Numbered from the stretch's first letter, positions 8,042-18,141 are shown. The stretch: DNA of 64,000 nt from Fluviibacter phosphoraccumulans_A (GCA_036287865.1 CP126743.1:1240001-1304000); one strand, 5' to 3'. Numbers and translations: made by a program. The notes: a model not told the origin generated them from the sequence alone.

Positions 8042-8866
8042 ATGCTTCATACCACCCGGTTATCATTCCTGCGCACCTGTCGTCGCCTTGTATTGCTCGG
8101 TCTTACCTTGAGCATCCTGAGCGGTTGCGCGCTATTTCAGGAAGATACCGATCCGACCAAGGGCTGGTCTGCCAACAAGCTGTACACCACCGCGAAAGAG
8201 TCTCTGGACGAAGGTAACTACGAACAAGCGGTTAAGTTCTACGAAAAACTGGAAGCGCGCTACCCATATGGCACGTATGCGCAGCAGGCACAGATCGAAA
8301 CAGCCTATGCGCATTACAAGGCGAATGAACCCGCCCCCGCTATTGCCGCCTGTGATCGCTTCATCAAGCTGCACCCGAATCATCCGAACCTGGACTACGT
8401 GTATTACCTGAAAGGGATGATCGGCTTTAACGAAGATCTGGGTTACGGCGGTTACATCATGCAGCAGGATCCCACCGAGCGGGACCCGAAAAGCATGCGC
8501 GAATCCTTCATTGCGTTCAAGTATCTTTACGACAACTTCCCTAACAGCAAATACCGGGACGATGGTGCCAAGCGGATGATCTGGCTGGTCAACGCCCTCG
8601 CCTCACATGACCTGCACGTGGCCAACTACTATGTGCGTCGTGGTGCCTGGCTGGCTGCTGCCAATCGTGCCCAGGACGTGGTGCGTTACTACCCGGATGC
8701 GCCGGCGGTTGAAGAAGCCCTGGCCGTGATGAGCTATAGCTACGGCCAACTGGGCTTGTCTGATTTACAAAACGATAGCGACCGTATTCTGAAACTGAAC
8801 TATCCGAACAGCCGTTTCCTCACCGAAGGTATTCAACGTTCCAAGCCCTGGTATCAGCTTTACTAA
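8042..8866 (+). CDS. bamD: Outer-membrane assembly lipoprotein BamD
   Basis: A 274-residue lipoprotein of the BAM complex that folds beta-barrel proteins into the outer membrane together with BamA, also encoded in this window. A signal peptide ends in the lipobox LSGC with the acylated Cys at residue 29. The mature part consists of TPR-like repeats: an initial SLDEGNYEQAVKFYEKLEARYP, then FIKLHPNHPNLDYVYYLKG. Essential in most Gram-negatives, it is fully intact here. It diverges from rluD and converges with gloB 7 bp downstream. Confidence 0.95.
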   Translation: MLHTTRLSFLRTCRRLVLLGLTLSILSGCALFQEDTDPTKGWSANKLYTTAKESLDEGNYEQAVKFYEKLEARYPYGTYAQQAQIETAYAHYKANEPAPAIAACDRFIKLHPNHPNLDYVYYLKGMIGFNEDLGYGGYIMQQDPTERDPKSMRESFIAFKYLYDNFPNSKYRDDGAKRMIWLVNALASHDLHVANYYVRRGAWLAAANRAQDVVRYYPDAPAVEEALAVMSYSYGQLGLSDLQNDSDRILKLNYPNSRFLTEGIQRSKPWYQLY

Positions 8867-8873
8867 TCATCGA

Positions 8874-9653
8874 TCAGGTGCTTTTGAAGTGATCACGCAT
8901 TTTGCGTAGGGCAGCAAATACGTCATTGGGCGCAGCATCATCCGCAAGACATACTGCCTCTTTCAACATCGCCTGATCCGCCCGCAAAAAGGGATTTGCC
9001 GCCAGTTCTTCGGCCAGTAACAACGGCAGCGTGGACACATCCTCTAACCGCAAAGCCCGGATGCGTTCCGCGCGCTGAATAAGATCAGCATTGGCCGGGT
9101 CGACCTTGAGCGCAAATGGCAGATTGAGTGCCGTGTACTCGTGAGCGCAATAGATACGCGTTGCCGGATCCGGGCTGGCAACCTTGCCGAGTGCTGCATG
9201 CATCTGGTCTGCGGTACCTTCAAACAGGCGGCCACAGCCCAGGCCAAAGATGAGATCACCCGAAAACAATGCAGGTGGGCGGCAACCAGATGCCTCGTCA
9301 ATAAAATACGCCAGGTGACCGTGTGTGTGCCCCGCCACTGCCATCACGTGGCTAGCAAGGCCGCCCACCAGAGAAATACGTTCACCACCTACCAACGCAT
9401 GGTTAACGCCGGGAACACTTTCAGCGGCTGGTCCAATCAGGGTCAGCAAAATGGTTTCCGGCACCAACTGCTGACGCTTGCAATAATCAATCACCGGTGC
9501 AGCGTCGCCCGGGTCAACCACGCAGACAGCGGCACCTAGAGCGTCTCCGCCAAGCACTGGTTTAATGAACCAGATGACATTATCGTCAAATGCAGGAATG
9601 GCAACCACGCTTAGCGACTGATGATCAAAAACTGGATTGGAATTCTTCATAGA
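8874..9653 (-). CDS. gloB: Glyoxalase II-like protein (GloB) lacking its first metal-binding motif
   Basis: Hydroxyacylglutathione hydrolase family (metallo-beta-lactamase fold), which hydrolyses S-lactoylglutathione. Recognisable parts are VDPGDAAPV, GHTHGHLAYF, LFSGDLIFGLGCGRLFEGT and CAHEYT. The diagnostic THxHxDHxGG segment should follow ILLT. Instead the sequence jumps directly from ILLT to LIGPAAESVPG near 9440-9447, an in-frame loss of about 20 residues. Without these ligands the binuclear metal site cannot form as usual, so activity is doubtful. Usual-family Thr and Gly in GDT and CGHEYT are also Leu and Ala here. The start ATG at 9653 was chosen because homology begins there; an upstream ATG at 9716 would overlap the next gene's promoter. 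Treat it as a probable pseudogene with an open frame. Confidence 0.82.
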   Translation of the reverse strand, partial: SMKNSNPVFDHQSLSVVAIPAFDDNVIWFIKPVLGGDALGAAVCVVDPGDAAPVIDYCKRQQLVPETILLTLIGPAAESVPGVNHALVGGERISLVGGLASHVMAVAGHTHGHLAYFIDEASGCRPPALFSGDLIFGLGCGRLFEGTADQMHAALGKVASPDPATRIYCAHEYTALNLPFALKVDPANADLIQRAERIRALRLEDVSTLPLLLAEELAANPFLRADQAMLKEAVCLADDAAPNDVFAALRKMRDHFKST

Positions 9654-9705
9654 ATGAGCGCATTGCACGTTAAACTGATGCCTCATTGTCCCTGTGCAAC
9701 TCCGG

Positions 9706-10488
9706 ATGTCAAACACCCCATTTTCATCACCTGATAACGACTGGTTTCAAACCCCTGCCGGTCGCTATGTTGCCAAGTGGGCTCTGAGCACTACGGAAGG
9801 TTTACTGGTTGATATATTCGGTTTGCAGGCAGCACAGGTAGGCTGCGAATTATTGGATCTATTAGCCAGCAACAGAATCCAGCATCGTTTTCGCTGCGTC
9901 ACAGCCAATCATGGTTTGAACCTCACACAGCGGGGTTCAACGCCACTGGCACTTGAAATCAATGCCTCTGCCCTGCCTTTTGAAACAGACAGTATGGATC
10001 TGATTGTTCTGCCATTCATGCTGGAAGTGCACCTCGACCCCCATCAGGTTTTGCGTGAGGCCTATCGGGCGCTTCGCCCGGAGGGCCAGCTGATTATTCT
10101 GGGGTTTAACCCGTTATCACTGTGGGGCGTTCGAAATTATCTTGCGCGGCTCGCAACACCTGAGCAAATCCAGTTCCCCTGGCCAGGTAACTATCTGTCC
10201 GTGCTCCGTTTGAAAGACTGGCTCAAATTACTGGATTTCGAAGTGGCTCGGGGCCATTTCGGATGCTATGCCCCACCCTGCAATCGGGAAAGTACCTACA
10301 CGCACTTTAACTGGCTGGAACTGGCCGGCAATCGTTGGTGGGCTTTTGCCGGCGCTTGCTATGCCGTTACCGCCATCAAGCGGATTCCGGGGATGACGCT
10401 CATCACGCCAATCTGGGCTACGAACACTACTAAAATGAATGCAAAAGCATCGCTTATTGCAGAAAAGAACCAGAAAACATCATCATGA
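9706..10488 (+). CDS. SAM-dependent methyltransferase-like protein upstream of rnhA
   Basis: A 260-residue protein of the type 11 methyltransferase superfamily. It is found next to rnhA in many beta- and gammaproteobacteria, and its substrate is not established. The post-I region is clear (LPFETDSMDLIVLPFMLEV, REAYRALRPEGQLIILGFNP). The glycine-rich SAM-binding motif I is not recognisable, as is usual in this subgroup. The ATG at 9706 is preferred over one four codons upstream because it matches the family start. It diverges from gloB, and its stop overlaps the start of rnhA by 4 bp (ATGA), suggesting translational coupling. Confidence 0.8.
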   Translation: MSNTPFSSPDNDWFQTPAGRYVAKWALSTTEGLLVDIFGLQAAQVGCELLDLLASNRIQHRFRCVTANHGLNLTQRGSTPLALEINASALPFETDSMDLIVLPFMLEVHLDPHQVLREAYRALRPEGQLIILGFNPLSLWGVRNYLARLATPEQIQFPWPGNYLSVLRLKDWLKLLDFEVARGHFGCYAPPCNRESTYTHFNWLELAGNRWWAFAGACYAVTAIKRIPGMTLITPIWATNTTKMNAKASLIAEKNQKTSS

Positions 10489-10952
10489 GTATCAATTCCC
10501 CAACCACTGATGTCATACAGATTTATTCCGACGGTGCCTGTCGTGGGAACCCGGGCCCGGGCGGCTGGGGTACTCTGCTTCGTTATCGTGGCCACGAAAA
10601 AACCCTGTATGGGGGCGAACACGACACCACGAACAACCGTATGGAATTACAGGCGGTCATCTCGGGCCTCGCAGCACTTAAACCCGACAATGCGACCCCG
10701 GTGGAAGTCCACACCGATTCCAAATACGTGCAACAGGGTATGCAGTCGTGGATTCACGGCTGGAAGCGTAATGACTGGAAAACATCGGACAAAAAACCGG
10801 TTAAAAACGCCGACCTATGGCAGCAATTAGACGACCTGGCGCAGAAGTTTAACGTCAGCTGGCACTGGGTTAAAGGCCATGCCGGCCACCCGGAAAACGA
10901 ACGTGCAGACCAACTGGCTAATCAGGGCATCGACGAGCTCACAAGCCTGTAA
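10485..10952 (+). CDS. rnhA: Ribonuclease HI
   Basis: A 155-residue enzyme that cleaves the RNA strand of RNA-DNA hybrids. The four catalytic carboxylates are visible: Asp16 in IYSDGACRGNPG, Glu54 in NNRMELQAV, Asp78 in HTDSKYV and Asp142 in NERADQLA. The catalytic His flap KGHAGHPENE and the basic handle (GWKRNDWKT) are present. Its start overlaps the upstream methyltransferase, and dnaQ follows 29 bp downstream, the common rnhA-dnaQ pair. Intact. Confidence 0.96.
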   Translation: MSINSPTTDVIQIYSDGACRGNPGPGGWGTLLRYRGHEKTLYGGEHDTTNNRMELQAVISGLAALKPDNATPVEVHTDSKYVQQGMQSWIHGWKRNDWKTSDKKPVKNADLWQQLDDLAQKFNVSWHWVKGHAGHPENERADQLANQGIDELTSL

Positions 10953-10981
10953 AATAGCGTCTGAACCTGAATCGGAAAACC

Positions 10982-11689
10982 ATGCGCCAGATTATTCTTG
11001 ATACCGAAACCACCGGCCTCGACCATCGTCTCGGTCACCGCATTATCGAAGTGGCGGGTGTCGAAGTAGTCAATCGTCGCCTGACGCACCGGCACTTTCA
11101 CCATTACGTAAATCCTGATCGCGACATTGATGAAGGCGCTCAGGCCGTTCATAGTATTAGCCGGGAATTCCTTGCAGATAAACCGCGCTTTGCCGACATC
11201 GCCGATAGCTTTCTGGATTTTATCGATGGCGCCGAACTGGTGATCCACAATGCGCCATTCGATATCGGGTTTCTGAATGCAGAACTGGAACTTCTCGGCA
11301 AACCACCGGTAACCGAGTTTTGTCAAAAAGTCACCGACACCCTGAAAATGGCTCGGGATAACTACCCGGGTAAACGTAACAGCCTGGATGCGCTGTGCGA
11401 ACGCCTTGAAATCGACAATTCCAAACGTAACCTGCACGGCGCCCTCCTCGATGCCGAGCTACTGGCCGATGCCTACCTGGTGATGACACGTGGTCAGGAT
11501 GATTTCGCCATGGTATTCGAGGAATCAGCAGAAACGATCGCCTTCAATGCCGATTCCAGCCGACTCAAGCAACTGCGTATCGTCATGGCCGATGAACACG
11601 AACTACAGGAACATCAAAAGGTGCTGGAGCAGATTCAAAAAGAATCTGGCGGCAAATGCCTGTGGTTGAGCGAACCCGCTCAAAACTAA
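10982..11689 (+). CDS. dnaQ: DNA polymerase III epsilon subunit (proofreading exonuclease)
   Basis: A 235-residue DEDDh 3'-5' exonuclease. Exo I is ILDTETTGLD (Asp7, Glu9), Exo II is HNAPFDIGFL, and Exo III is HGALLDAELLADAY, with the catalytic His. The C-terminal stretch after about residue 180 would bind the alpha subunit. It proofreads the replicative polymerase. It lies directly downstream of rnhA and is followed by a hairpin terminator. Normal length; no lesion. Confidence 0.95.
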   Translation: MRQIILDTETTGLDHRLGHRIIEVAGVEVVNRRLTHRHFHHYVNPDRDIDEGAQAVHSISREFLADKPRFADIADSFLDFIDGAELVIHNAPFDIGFLNAELELLGKPPVTEFCQKVTDTLKMARDNYPGKRNSLDALCERLEIDNSKRNLHGALLDAELLADAYLVMTRGQDDFAMVFEESAETIAFNADSSRLKQLRIVMADEHELQEHQKVLEQIQKESGGKCLWLSEPAQN

Positions 11690-11711
11690 CCCGCTTCGAG
11701 CACTTAAATCC

Positions 11712-11745
11712 GTATGCCGGGAACGGCATACCTGAACTTTTATAC
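11712..11745 (+). terminator. Terminator after dnaQ
   Basis: The arms GTATGCCG and CGGCATAC enclose a GGAA loop at 11712-11731, followed by a short T-rich stretch (CTTTTATA). It lies in the 66 bp between dnaQ and the tex remnant. Confidence 0.7.
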
Positions 11746-11755
11746 ACCGGCTTTT

Positions 11756-14099
11756 ATGCCATTAATCATCGACACACAGATCGCTAAAGAACTCTAGGTA
11801 AAAACCGAACAGGTTAAAGCCGCTATTCAACTCCTCGATGAAGGCGCCACGGTGCCTTTTATTGCCCGTTATCGTAAAGAAGTGACCGGCGGTCTGGATG
11901 ACACCCAATTGCGGCACCTGGAAGAACGCCTGATCTACCTGCGTGAGCTTGAAGATCGTTGCAACAGCATCCTGACCTCCATTGAAGAACAGGGCAAACT
12001 CACCCCGGAACTCAAAGCGGATATTGACGCTGCCGAAACCAAACAACGCCTTAAAGATCTCGTACCTACCCTACAAACAGAAACGCCGCACCAAGGCACA
12101 GATTGCGCGTGAGGCCGGCATCGAACCTCTGGCTGATGCCCTGCTCCAAAACCCGGATCTAACACCTGAAGAGGAAGCCGAAAAGTTTATCAACGTGGAT
12201 GCAGGTTTTGCCGATGCCAAAGCAGTACTCGATGACGCCCGTCAGATATTGATGGGGCGCTTTGCCGAAGACCCGAAACTGGTTGGCCAACTTCGGGAAT
12301 ATCTGAATGATCACGGCATGGTGCAATCCAAAGTGGTTGAAGGAAAAGAAACCGAAGGCGCTAAGTTCCGTGACTGGTTCGACTTTTCCGAACCGCTCAA
12401 CAGCATGCCGTCGCACCGTGCACTGGCATTGCTACGTGGCCGCAACGAAGGTTTCCTGCAAGTATCGCTGGTTCTGGATAGCGAGCTGAATCAGGAAACA
12501 CCTTCGACAGCGCCCAACCTTTGCGAATAACGCATTGCAAACCGCTTTGGTATCAAGCAGCAATCACGCCCTGCTGACAAATGGCTCAATGATACGGTGC
12601 GCTGGACGTGGCGTGTAAAACTCTCTCTGCATCTGGAACTCGATCTGATGGGTCAATTGCGCGAGAAGTCCGAAGAAGAAGCCATCCGCATTTTCGGCAA
12701 AAACCTGAAAGACCTATTGCTAGCCGCCCCAGCCGTACAACACGTCACCATAGGTGTCGACCCCGGCATTCGTACTGGCTGCAAAATTGCCGTTGTCGAT
12801 GCCACCGGCAAGCTCCTCGACACGGAAACCATTTACCCGCATGAACCACGCCGTGACTGGGCAGGTTCAATGACCACCATCGCTGCGCTCGCTAAAAAGC
12901 ATGGGGTCACACTCGTTGCTATTGGTAACGGAACGGCCAACCGCGAAACAGACAAGCTGATCATCGATACGATGAAGCAGTTCCCGGACATCAAGATGAC
13001 GAAAATCGTGGTCTCCGAAGCCGGTGCTTCCGTCTATTCAGCCTCTGAACTCACCGCCCGCGAGTTCCCGCAGCTGGATGTGTCACTGCGTGGCGCTGTC
13101 TCCATTGCCCGCCGACTGCAGGACCCACTCGCCGAGCTGGTCAAAATTGAACCTAAATCGATCGGGGTCGGACAATACCAGCATGATGTGTTCCAACTCA
13201 AACTGGCGCGCAGCCTGGATGCCATAGTCGAGGATTGCGTTAACGCCGTTGGTGTGGACGTCAATACTGCATCAGCACCCCTGCTCACCCGCATCTCCAG
13301 ACTCAACAGCACATTGACCAGTAATATCGTGAGCTATCGCGATGCCCACGGCGCCTTCCAATCACGTCAAGAACTCCTGAGCGTGCCGCACCTCGGTGAT
13401 AAAACCTTTGAGCAGGCCGCCGGCTTTCTACGTATTCGTGATGGCGAGAACCCACTGGATGCGTCTTCGGTTCACCCCGAAGCCTACCATGTTGTCGAGA
13501 AGATGATTGCTGACCTGAAGCAGCCCATCAAATCCATCATGGGTAACAATAGCGTATTGCGTTCGTTGAGCGCTGCTAAATATACCGATGACCGGTTTGG
13601 CCTACCCACCGTTCAGGACATTTTCAAAGAACTGGAAAAACCGGGTCGCGACCCTCGCCCCGAATTCCACACTGCCAGCTTTGCCGACGGCGTCGAAGAA
13701 GTGAAAGATCTGGTGCCCGGCATGGATGCTTGAAGGTGTCGTGACAAACGTTGCGGCCTTCGGCGCTTTCGTCGATATCGGCGTGCATCAGGATGGCCTG
13801 GTACATATCTCGGCCCTATCCAACACCTTTGTCAAAGACCCACACGAGGTCGTTAAGGCTGGCCAGGTCGTTCGCGTTAAAGTCCTGGAAGTCGATCTGC
13901 CACGCAAACGTATCGCCCTGACCATGCGAATGAGCGATGAGGCAACACCCCAGCGCGAGCGCCATGATGCATCAGGCGATAATCGTCAGCCACAACGCCC
14001 CCGTGATAACGAGCAGCAGAGAGGCAGAGAGCACCGCGTCATCAAGCGGCGCCCATAAACAATGCCATGGCCAATGCCTTTGCCAAACTGAGGAAGTAA
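11756..14099 (+). pseudogene. tex: Tex (YhgF) S1-domain RNA-binding protein, multiply disrupted
   Basis: Tex is a large RNA-binding transcription accessory factor of about 770-780 residues. The expected start ATG at 11756 reads MPLIIDTQIAKEL and then hits TAG at 11795-11797, where family members have Gln. An extra base near 12060-12062 shifts the frame before YLPYKQKRRTKAQIA. A TAA at 12528-12530 replaces the Gln expected after CE, with homologous sequence continuing in frame (RIANRFGIKQQSRP). An extra G at 13725 shifts the frame before MLEGVVTNVAAFGAFVDIG, the S1 domain. A last shift falls in the Arg-rich tail before NNAMANAFAKLRK and the stop at 14097-14099. The YqgF-like and helix-hairpin-helix regions between 12700 and 13700 read normally. 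Two nonsense and three frame changes make this a clear pseudogene. Confidence 0.93.
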
Positions 14100-14101
14100 T
14101 C

Positions 14102-14447
14102 ATGATCACGGTTTACGGCATCAAGAATTGCGACACCATGAAGAAGGCTTTCGCCTGGCTACAGGAACACGACATCAAATACACCCTTGTCGATTACAAA
14201 AAAGCCGGCGTTGCCGAAAGCCACCTACCAGACTGGATCAAGCGCGCCAGTTGGGAAACCCTGCTCAACACCCGCAGCCTGATGTGAAAAAAGCTTACCG
14301 ATGAAGAGCGTGCCGATGTTGATGCAAAAAAAAGCACACCAACTGATGATTCAGTACCCGAGCATGATCAAGCGGCCTGTGCTCGACATCGGCAAGAAAC
14401 TCCTGGTTGGCTTTAGCCCGGAAATCTATGCCGCAGAACTCAAATAA
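14102..14447 (+). pseudogene. ArsC/Spx-family protein (YffB type), disrupted
   Basis: A small thioredoxin-fold protein of the arsenate reductase-like YffB group; cellular role not established. It begins MITVYGIKNCDTMKKAF, carrying the single Cys of the family. TGA at 14285-14287 replaces the conserved Trp expected between LM and KKL. An extra A in the A8 run near 14327-14334 shifts the frame; corrected, it reads AHQLMIQYPSMIKRPVLDIG, the family's Arg-Pro motif, to a stop at 14445-14447. It starts 2 bp after the tex stop. The nonsense change fits a single G-to-A mutation; the homopolymer shift could be artefact. Confidence 0.88.
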
Positions 14448-14562
14448 CAGCGAAGCGGTATGCCCGTGGTGCACGGGCTTTGATCTGTATCGTCAGTACC
14501 ATGATAAAGAATGGGGTGTACCTCTGTGGGATGACCGAGCCCTCTTCGAATTACTGATATCG
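14428..14562 (+). pseudogene. tag: 3-methyladenine DNA glycosylase I (Tag), 5' fragment
   Basis: Only about the first 44 residues remain: MPQNSNNSEAVCPWC, then YHDKEWGVPLWDDRALFELLI, the N-terminal signature of Tag, including the zinc-site Cys. After LLI the frame continues into unrelated sequence that is the antisense of the adjoining radical SAM gene. The rest of Tag (normally about 185-195 residues, with the catalytic Glu) is absent from the window. The start overlaps the end of the yffB remnant by 20 bp. A deletion joining two convergent genes explains this best. Confidence 0.87.
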
Positions 14563-16212
14563 GTGGCAACGGCTGCAACGCAATCCCATAGGCGGCCGGG
14601 TCTTTACCGACCGGCGAATGCACCGTGCAGGTAAAGCGGTGAAAAAAGCCACTCTGGATGCAGCCGTTTTCAAAGAGCTGACGCACATACTCCAGCGCAT
14701 CGACGGTATCCTGTAGCGTTTGCGTGGGGAAGCCATACATCAGATATGCATGAACCAGAATGCCTGCATCGGCAAAGCCACGCGTCACTTGTGCGACCTG
14801 CTCAACCGACACGCCCTTCTGCATGAGCTTCAGCAAACGATCAGAGGCGACTTCCAGGCCACCCGACATCGCAATACAGCCGCTGTCGGCAAGCAGTTCA
14901 GCAAGTTCCGGTGTAAAAGTTTTTTCGAAGCGGATGTTGCCCCACCAGGATATAGTGACCTTACGGCGAATCAGTTCCTCTGCTAGGGCTTTAAGAACTT
15001 TGGGGGGCGCCGCTTCATCGACAAAGTGAAAACCTGTTTGCCCGGTTTCTGCGATGATCTGTTCGATACGATCCACCAGCAACCCGGCCGAGGCCGTTTC
15101 ATAGCGCGAGATGTAATCCAGACTCACATCACAGAAGCTACACTTCTTCCAGTAGCAACCATGGGCGATGGTGAGCTTATTCCAGTGGCCATCGCTCCAG
15201 AGGCGATGCATGGGATTGAGCATATTCAACAGTGAAAGATATCGATCCAGCGGTAGGCCATCCTAGGTCGGCGTCCCGATGTGTTGTTATCTGCATTACG
15301 GACAAAGGTTCGAACAAGGCGTTCTGCAGAGCGTCGGCCTTGAAGATGTTCGATGAGCGCCAGCAACGGGCGCTCGCCGGCATCCAGCGTGATGTAATCA
15401 ACAAAGTTGAATACCCGTGGATCGGTCAGTTCCCGCAATTCGGTATTCACAAAACCACTGCCCAACACGATTTTGGTGTCGGGAACGGCTCGTTTAATAA
15501 ACTGGGCAATGCGGAATGCCGCATAGACATTACCGGGAAAAGGCACTGACAAAAGAACAAGATCAGGCTGGTGTCGTTTTAATGCATTTACAGTCAAGCT
15601 CTGCAGGTATTGATCAACCAGGGTTGGGTTTGCTGCAAGTGCAGTGTCCAAGAGATCGAATGTCGGCTGGCTACCGGCCAGAGATTCGGCATAACGGACG
15701 AACTCGAAACGCTCATCAACTGCATGGCGAAGCACATCGGCTAGGTCATTGAGGTATAGCGTCGCGTAATGTCGTGCCCGGTCGTGTGTACCTAGCGCAC
15801 CGAAGGCCCATCCAAGGGGATCACCTGAATCATCGTCATACGCATCCAGCGCAGCGAATCTCGGGCCTTCGGGTAAATAGCCACGGCTGGCGATACGGTG
15901 ACCGAGCGTGCTATCCCTACCCTGTAAAAAAGCAATGGTTGGTTCGATCGTGCGTTGATAACGATCGAAATAATCCAGGAAGTAATTAACACTGGCGCTG
16001 CGAGTATCTTCAGGCTGTGCCAAGGCGGCTGACTTCATATCCGACAGACCTGTCTCAGTAAAAAACGTGAGTACCAGATCAAGCGCCAGATCCTTCTGAA
16101 CTGCATTAAAGCCACGAGCACGTAAAAAACCCGTTAAATACGCCGTAGAAGGATACAGGGTATTCAACTGCGTCATCGGTAGGATGATGCTGAGGATTTT
16201 TATGGACGACAT
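14560..16212 (-). pseudogene. B12-binding-domain radical SAM protein, disrupted and 3'-truncated
   Basis: The N-terminal part (from 16212) resembles a cobalamin-binding-type domain (LSIILPMTQLNTLYPSTAYL, then VLLSVPFPGNVYAAFRIAQF). The radical SAM core follows in another frame, with the cluster Cys residues in GCYWKKCSFCD. The frame is lost between about 15268 and 15300. In the restored frame a TAG at 15263-15265 interrupts IGTPT-DGLPLDRY, where homologues have an aromatic residue. The 3' end stops matching after LQPLPP near 14560, where it abuts the tag fragment in opposite orientation. Substrate unknown. It was probably once co-directional with the OsmC-YcaO gene upstream. The product cannot be made as one chain. 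Confidence 0.85.
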
Positions 16213-16222
16213 GCAGTTGCGC

Positions 16223-18049
16223 CTAGTTTGCCTTGCCCATGATGGCGGTACGAGCCTGATGAATCTTTCTGTAGCTATCGAGTAAACGCTGGTGACGATC
16301 CAGACCCTCGAGTTTAATGCTCGTTGGGGTTAGACCATAAAACCGAACTACCCCTTCGACTGAACCGATAACAGCATCCATACGGGCATCACCGAACATC
16401 CGACGGAAATTGATCTCGTAGTCTTCCAGCGCCATGTCATCGTCGAGCAATACTTCGAGCACCACATTCAATGCCTGATAAAACAAACCACAATCCAGAG
16501 TGTTGTCGTTGTGCTGCAGGAAAGCACCCACCAGTTCATGAGCTTCCTCAAACTGTTGTAAAGCAAGCTGGATAAGGAGTTTTAATTCAAGTACAGTGAG
16601 CTGACCCTAGACTGTATTCTCATCAAACTGGATACCGATCAGGGTGGCGATATCCGAATACTCATCCAGCTCGTTGTTTTCCAGGCGATCTAGCAGTGCC
16701 TCCAGCTGGTCGTCATCCAGCTGATGCAGATTCAGAATATCTTCGCGGAATAGCAATGCTTTATTGGTGTTATCCCAGACCAAATCCTCCACGGGATAAA
16801 TCTCGGAGTAACCAGGCACGAGAATGCGGCAAGCCACTGCACCCAGCTGATCGTAGACTGCGGTGTAAACCTCTTTGCCCATGGCTTCCAGAATACCAAA
16901 CAGCGTGGCCGCTTCTTGTACATTGGCATCTGAGCCTTGGGCTGAGAAATCCCATTCGACAAAGTCGTAATCTGACTTGGCACTGAAGAAACGCCAGGAA
17001 ACGATGCCACTGGAATCAATGAAATGTTCGACAAAGTTATAGGGTTCGGTAACTGCTTGGCTTTCAAAGGTGGGCTTCGGTAAGTCGTTAAGCCCTTCAA
17101 AGCTACGCCCCTGCAGCAGTTCCGTGAGACTCCGCTCCAACGCCACTTCAAAGTGAGGCATCCTTCACCAGCACCGGGAAACCTTGGGTTTCCAGACCAT
17201 CGATGCCGGCAAGAATAGCGGGATACTTAGCAAGGACTTCTTTGGGTACGTCAGGCAGTGCGATTTCTCCTTCGAGGATTTCCCGCTTAACGGCCCGCTC
17301 GAAAATTTCTGACAGACACTGCACCTGCGCCTCGGCGAGCGTATTGCCGGCGCTCATGCCATTACTGACAAACAAGTTCTCGATCAGATTCGAGGGGAAG
17401 TACACCACCTCCCCGTCTGACTGTCGAACATAAGGGAGCGAACAAATGCCACGTTCCGTGTTTCCGGAATTGGTATCAATCAGGTTCGAGGCGTGTAACT
17501 CACCCTCCGGGTTATAGATCTCGAGGCAGTAGTCATCCAGAATCTCTTTGGGTAAAGCATCCTTAGGGCCGGGCTTGAACCAGCGTTCATTCGGGTAATG
17601 CACGAAGGGTGCAACTGCAATCTCTTCGCCCCAGAACGCACCGGCATAAAAATGGTTGTTACTCAGGCGTTCAATGTATTCACCCAGGGCAGATGCTAGT
17701 GCACTTTCTTTAGTGGCACCCTTGCCGTTGGTAAAGCACATCAGCGAGTGGGCATCTCGGATATGTAATGACCACACGTTGTGAATGATATTGCGCCAGG
17801 AGGCGATTTCAATTTTGATGTAATGTTGTTTTGCGACAGACGGATATTCTCCGTCGGGATATTGCGCGTATCGCAGTACAGCTTGACGAAATACGCCGCA
17901 CACAAAGCAGATGATGCGAGGAAATAATCAAAAGGTCCCGGTGCCGAGCCATCACCTTTGTAACGGATGGGCTGATCGGCGATAACGGTAAAGTCGTCGA
18001 ACTTTGCTTCTAGCCGGAGCTTATCGAGAAAATTAACCTTGATTTCCAT
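16223..18049 (-). pseudogene. OsmC-YcaO domain fusion protein, disrupted
   Basis: An intact relative has an N-terminal OsmC-like domain, a YcaO ATP-dependent cyclodehydratase-like domain and a C-terminal TPR-like domain, about 730 residues. In E. coli, YcaO is linked to beta-methylthiolation of ribosomal protein S12 with RimO. Here the OsmC part (from 18049, MEIKVNFLDKLRLEAKF) runs to LSQNNI. It then joins KIEIASWRN near 17816-17824 out of frame, with about 100 codons missing. A second deletion with frame change near 17148-17160 joins VKDASL to HFEVALERSL, losing about 25 codons. TAG at 16607-16609 replaces the Trp expected before GQL. Sequence then continues in frame through the TPR region to 16223. 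Three separate lesions: pseudogene. Confidence 0.9.
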
Positions 18050-18078
18050 GAGCGTCTTTTCAAATAGCGTACAGACTA

Positions 18079-18104
18079 TAAAGCCCTGTCGAAACAGGGC
18101 CTTA
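18079..18104 (-). terminator. Terminator after guaA
   Basis: The arms GCCCTGT and ACAGGGC (18083-18100) enclose a four-base loop. On the minus strand the hairpin is followed by TTTATA. Confidence 0.75.
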
Positions 18105-18141
18105 TATTAAATCAATGAACGATCAACGTTCTTAAGGGCGC

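Noticed and set aside
11756..18049. Programmed frameshifting or recoding as the reason for the many frame changes
   Set aside because: Most breaks lack slippery heptamers with downstream structures, and several involve real deletions of tens to hundreds of bases plus nonsense codons.
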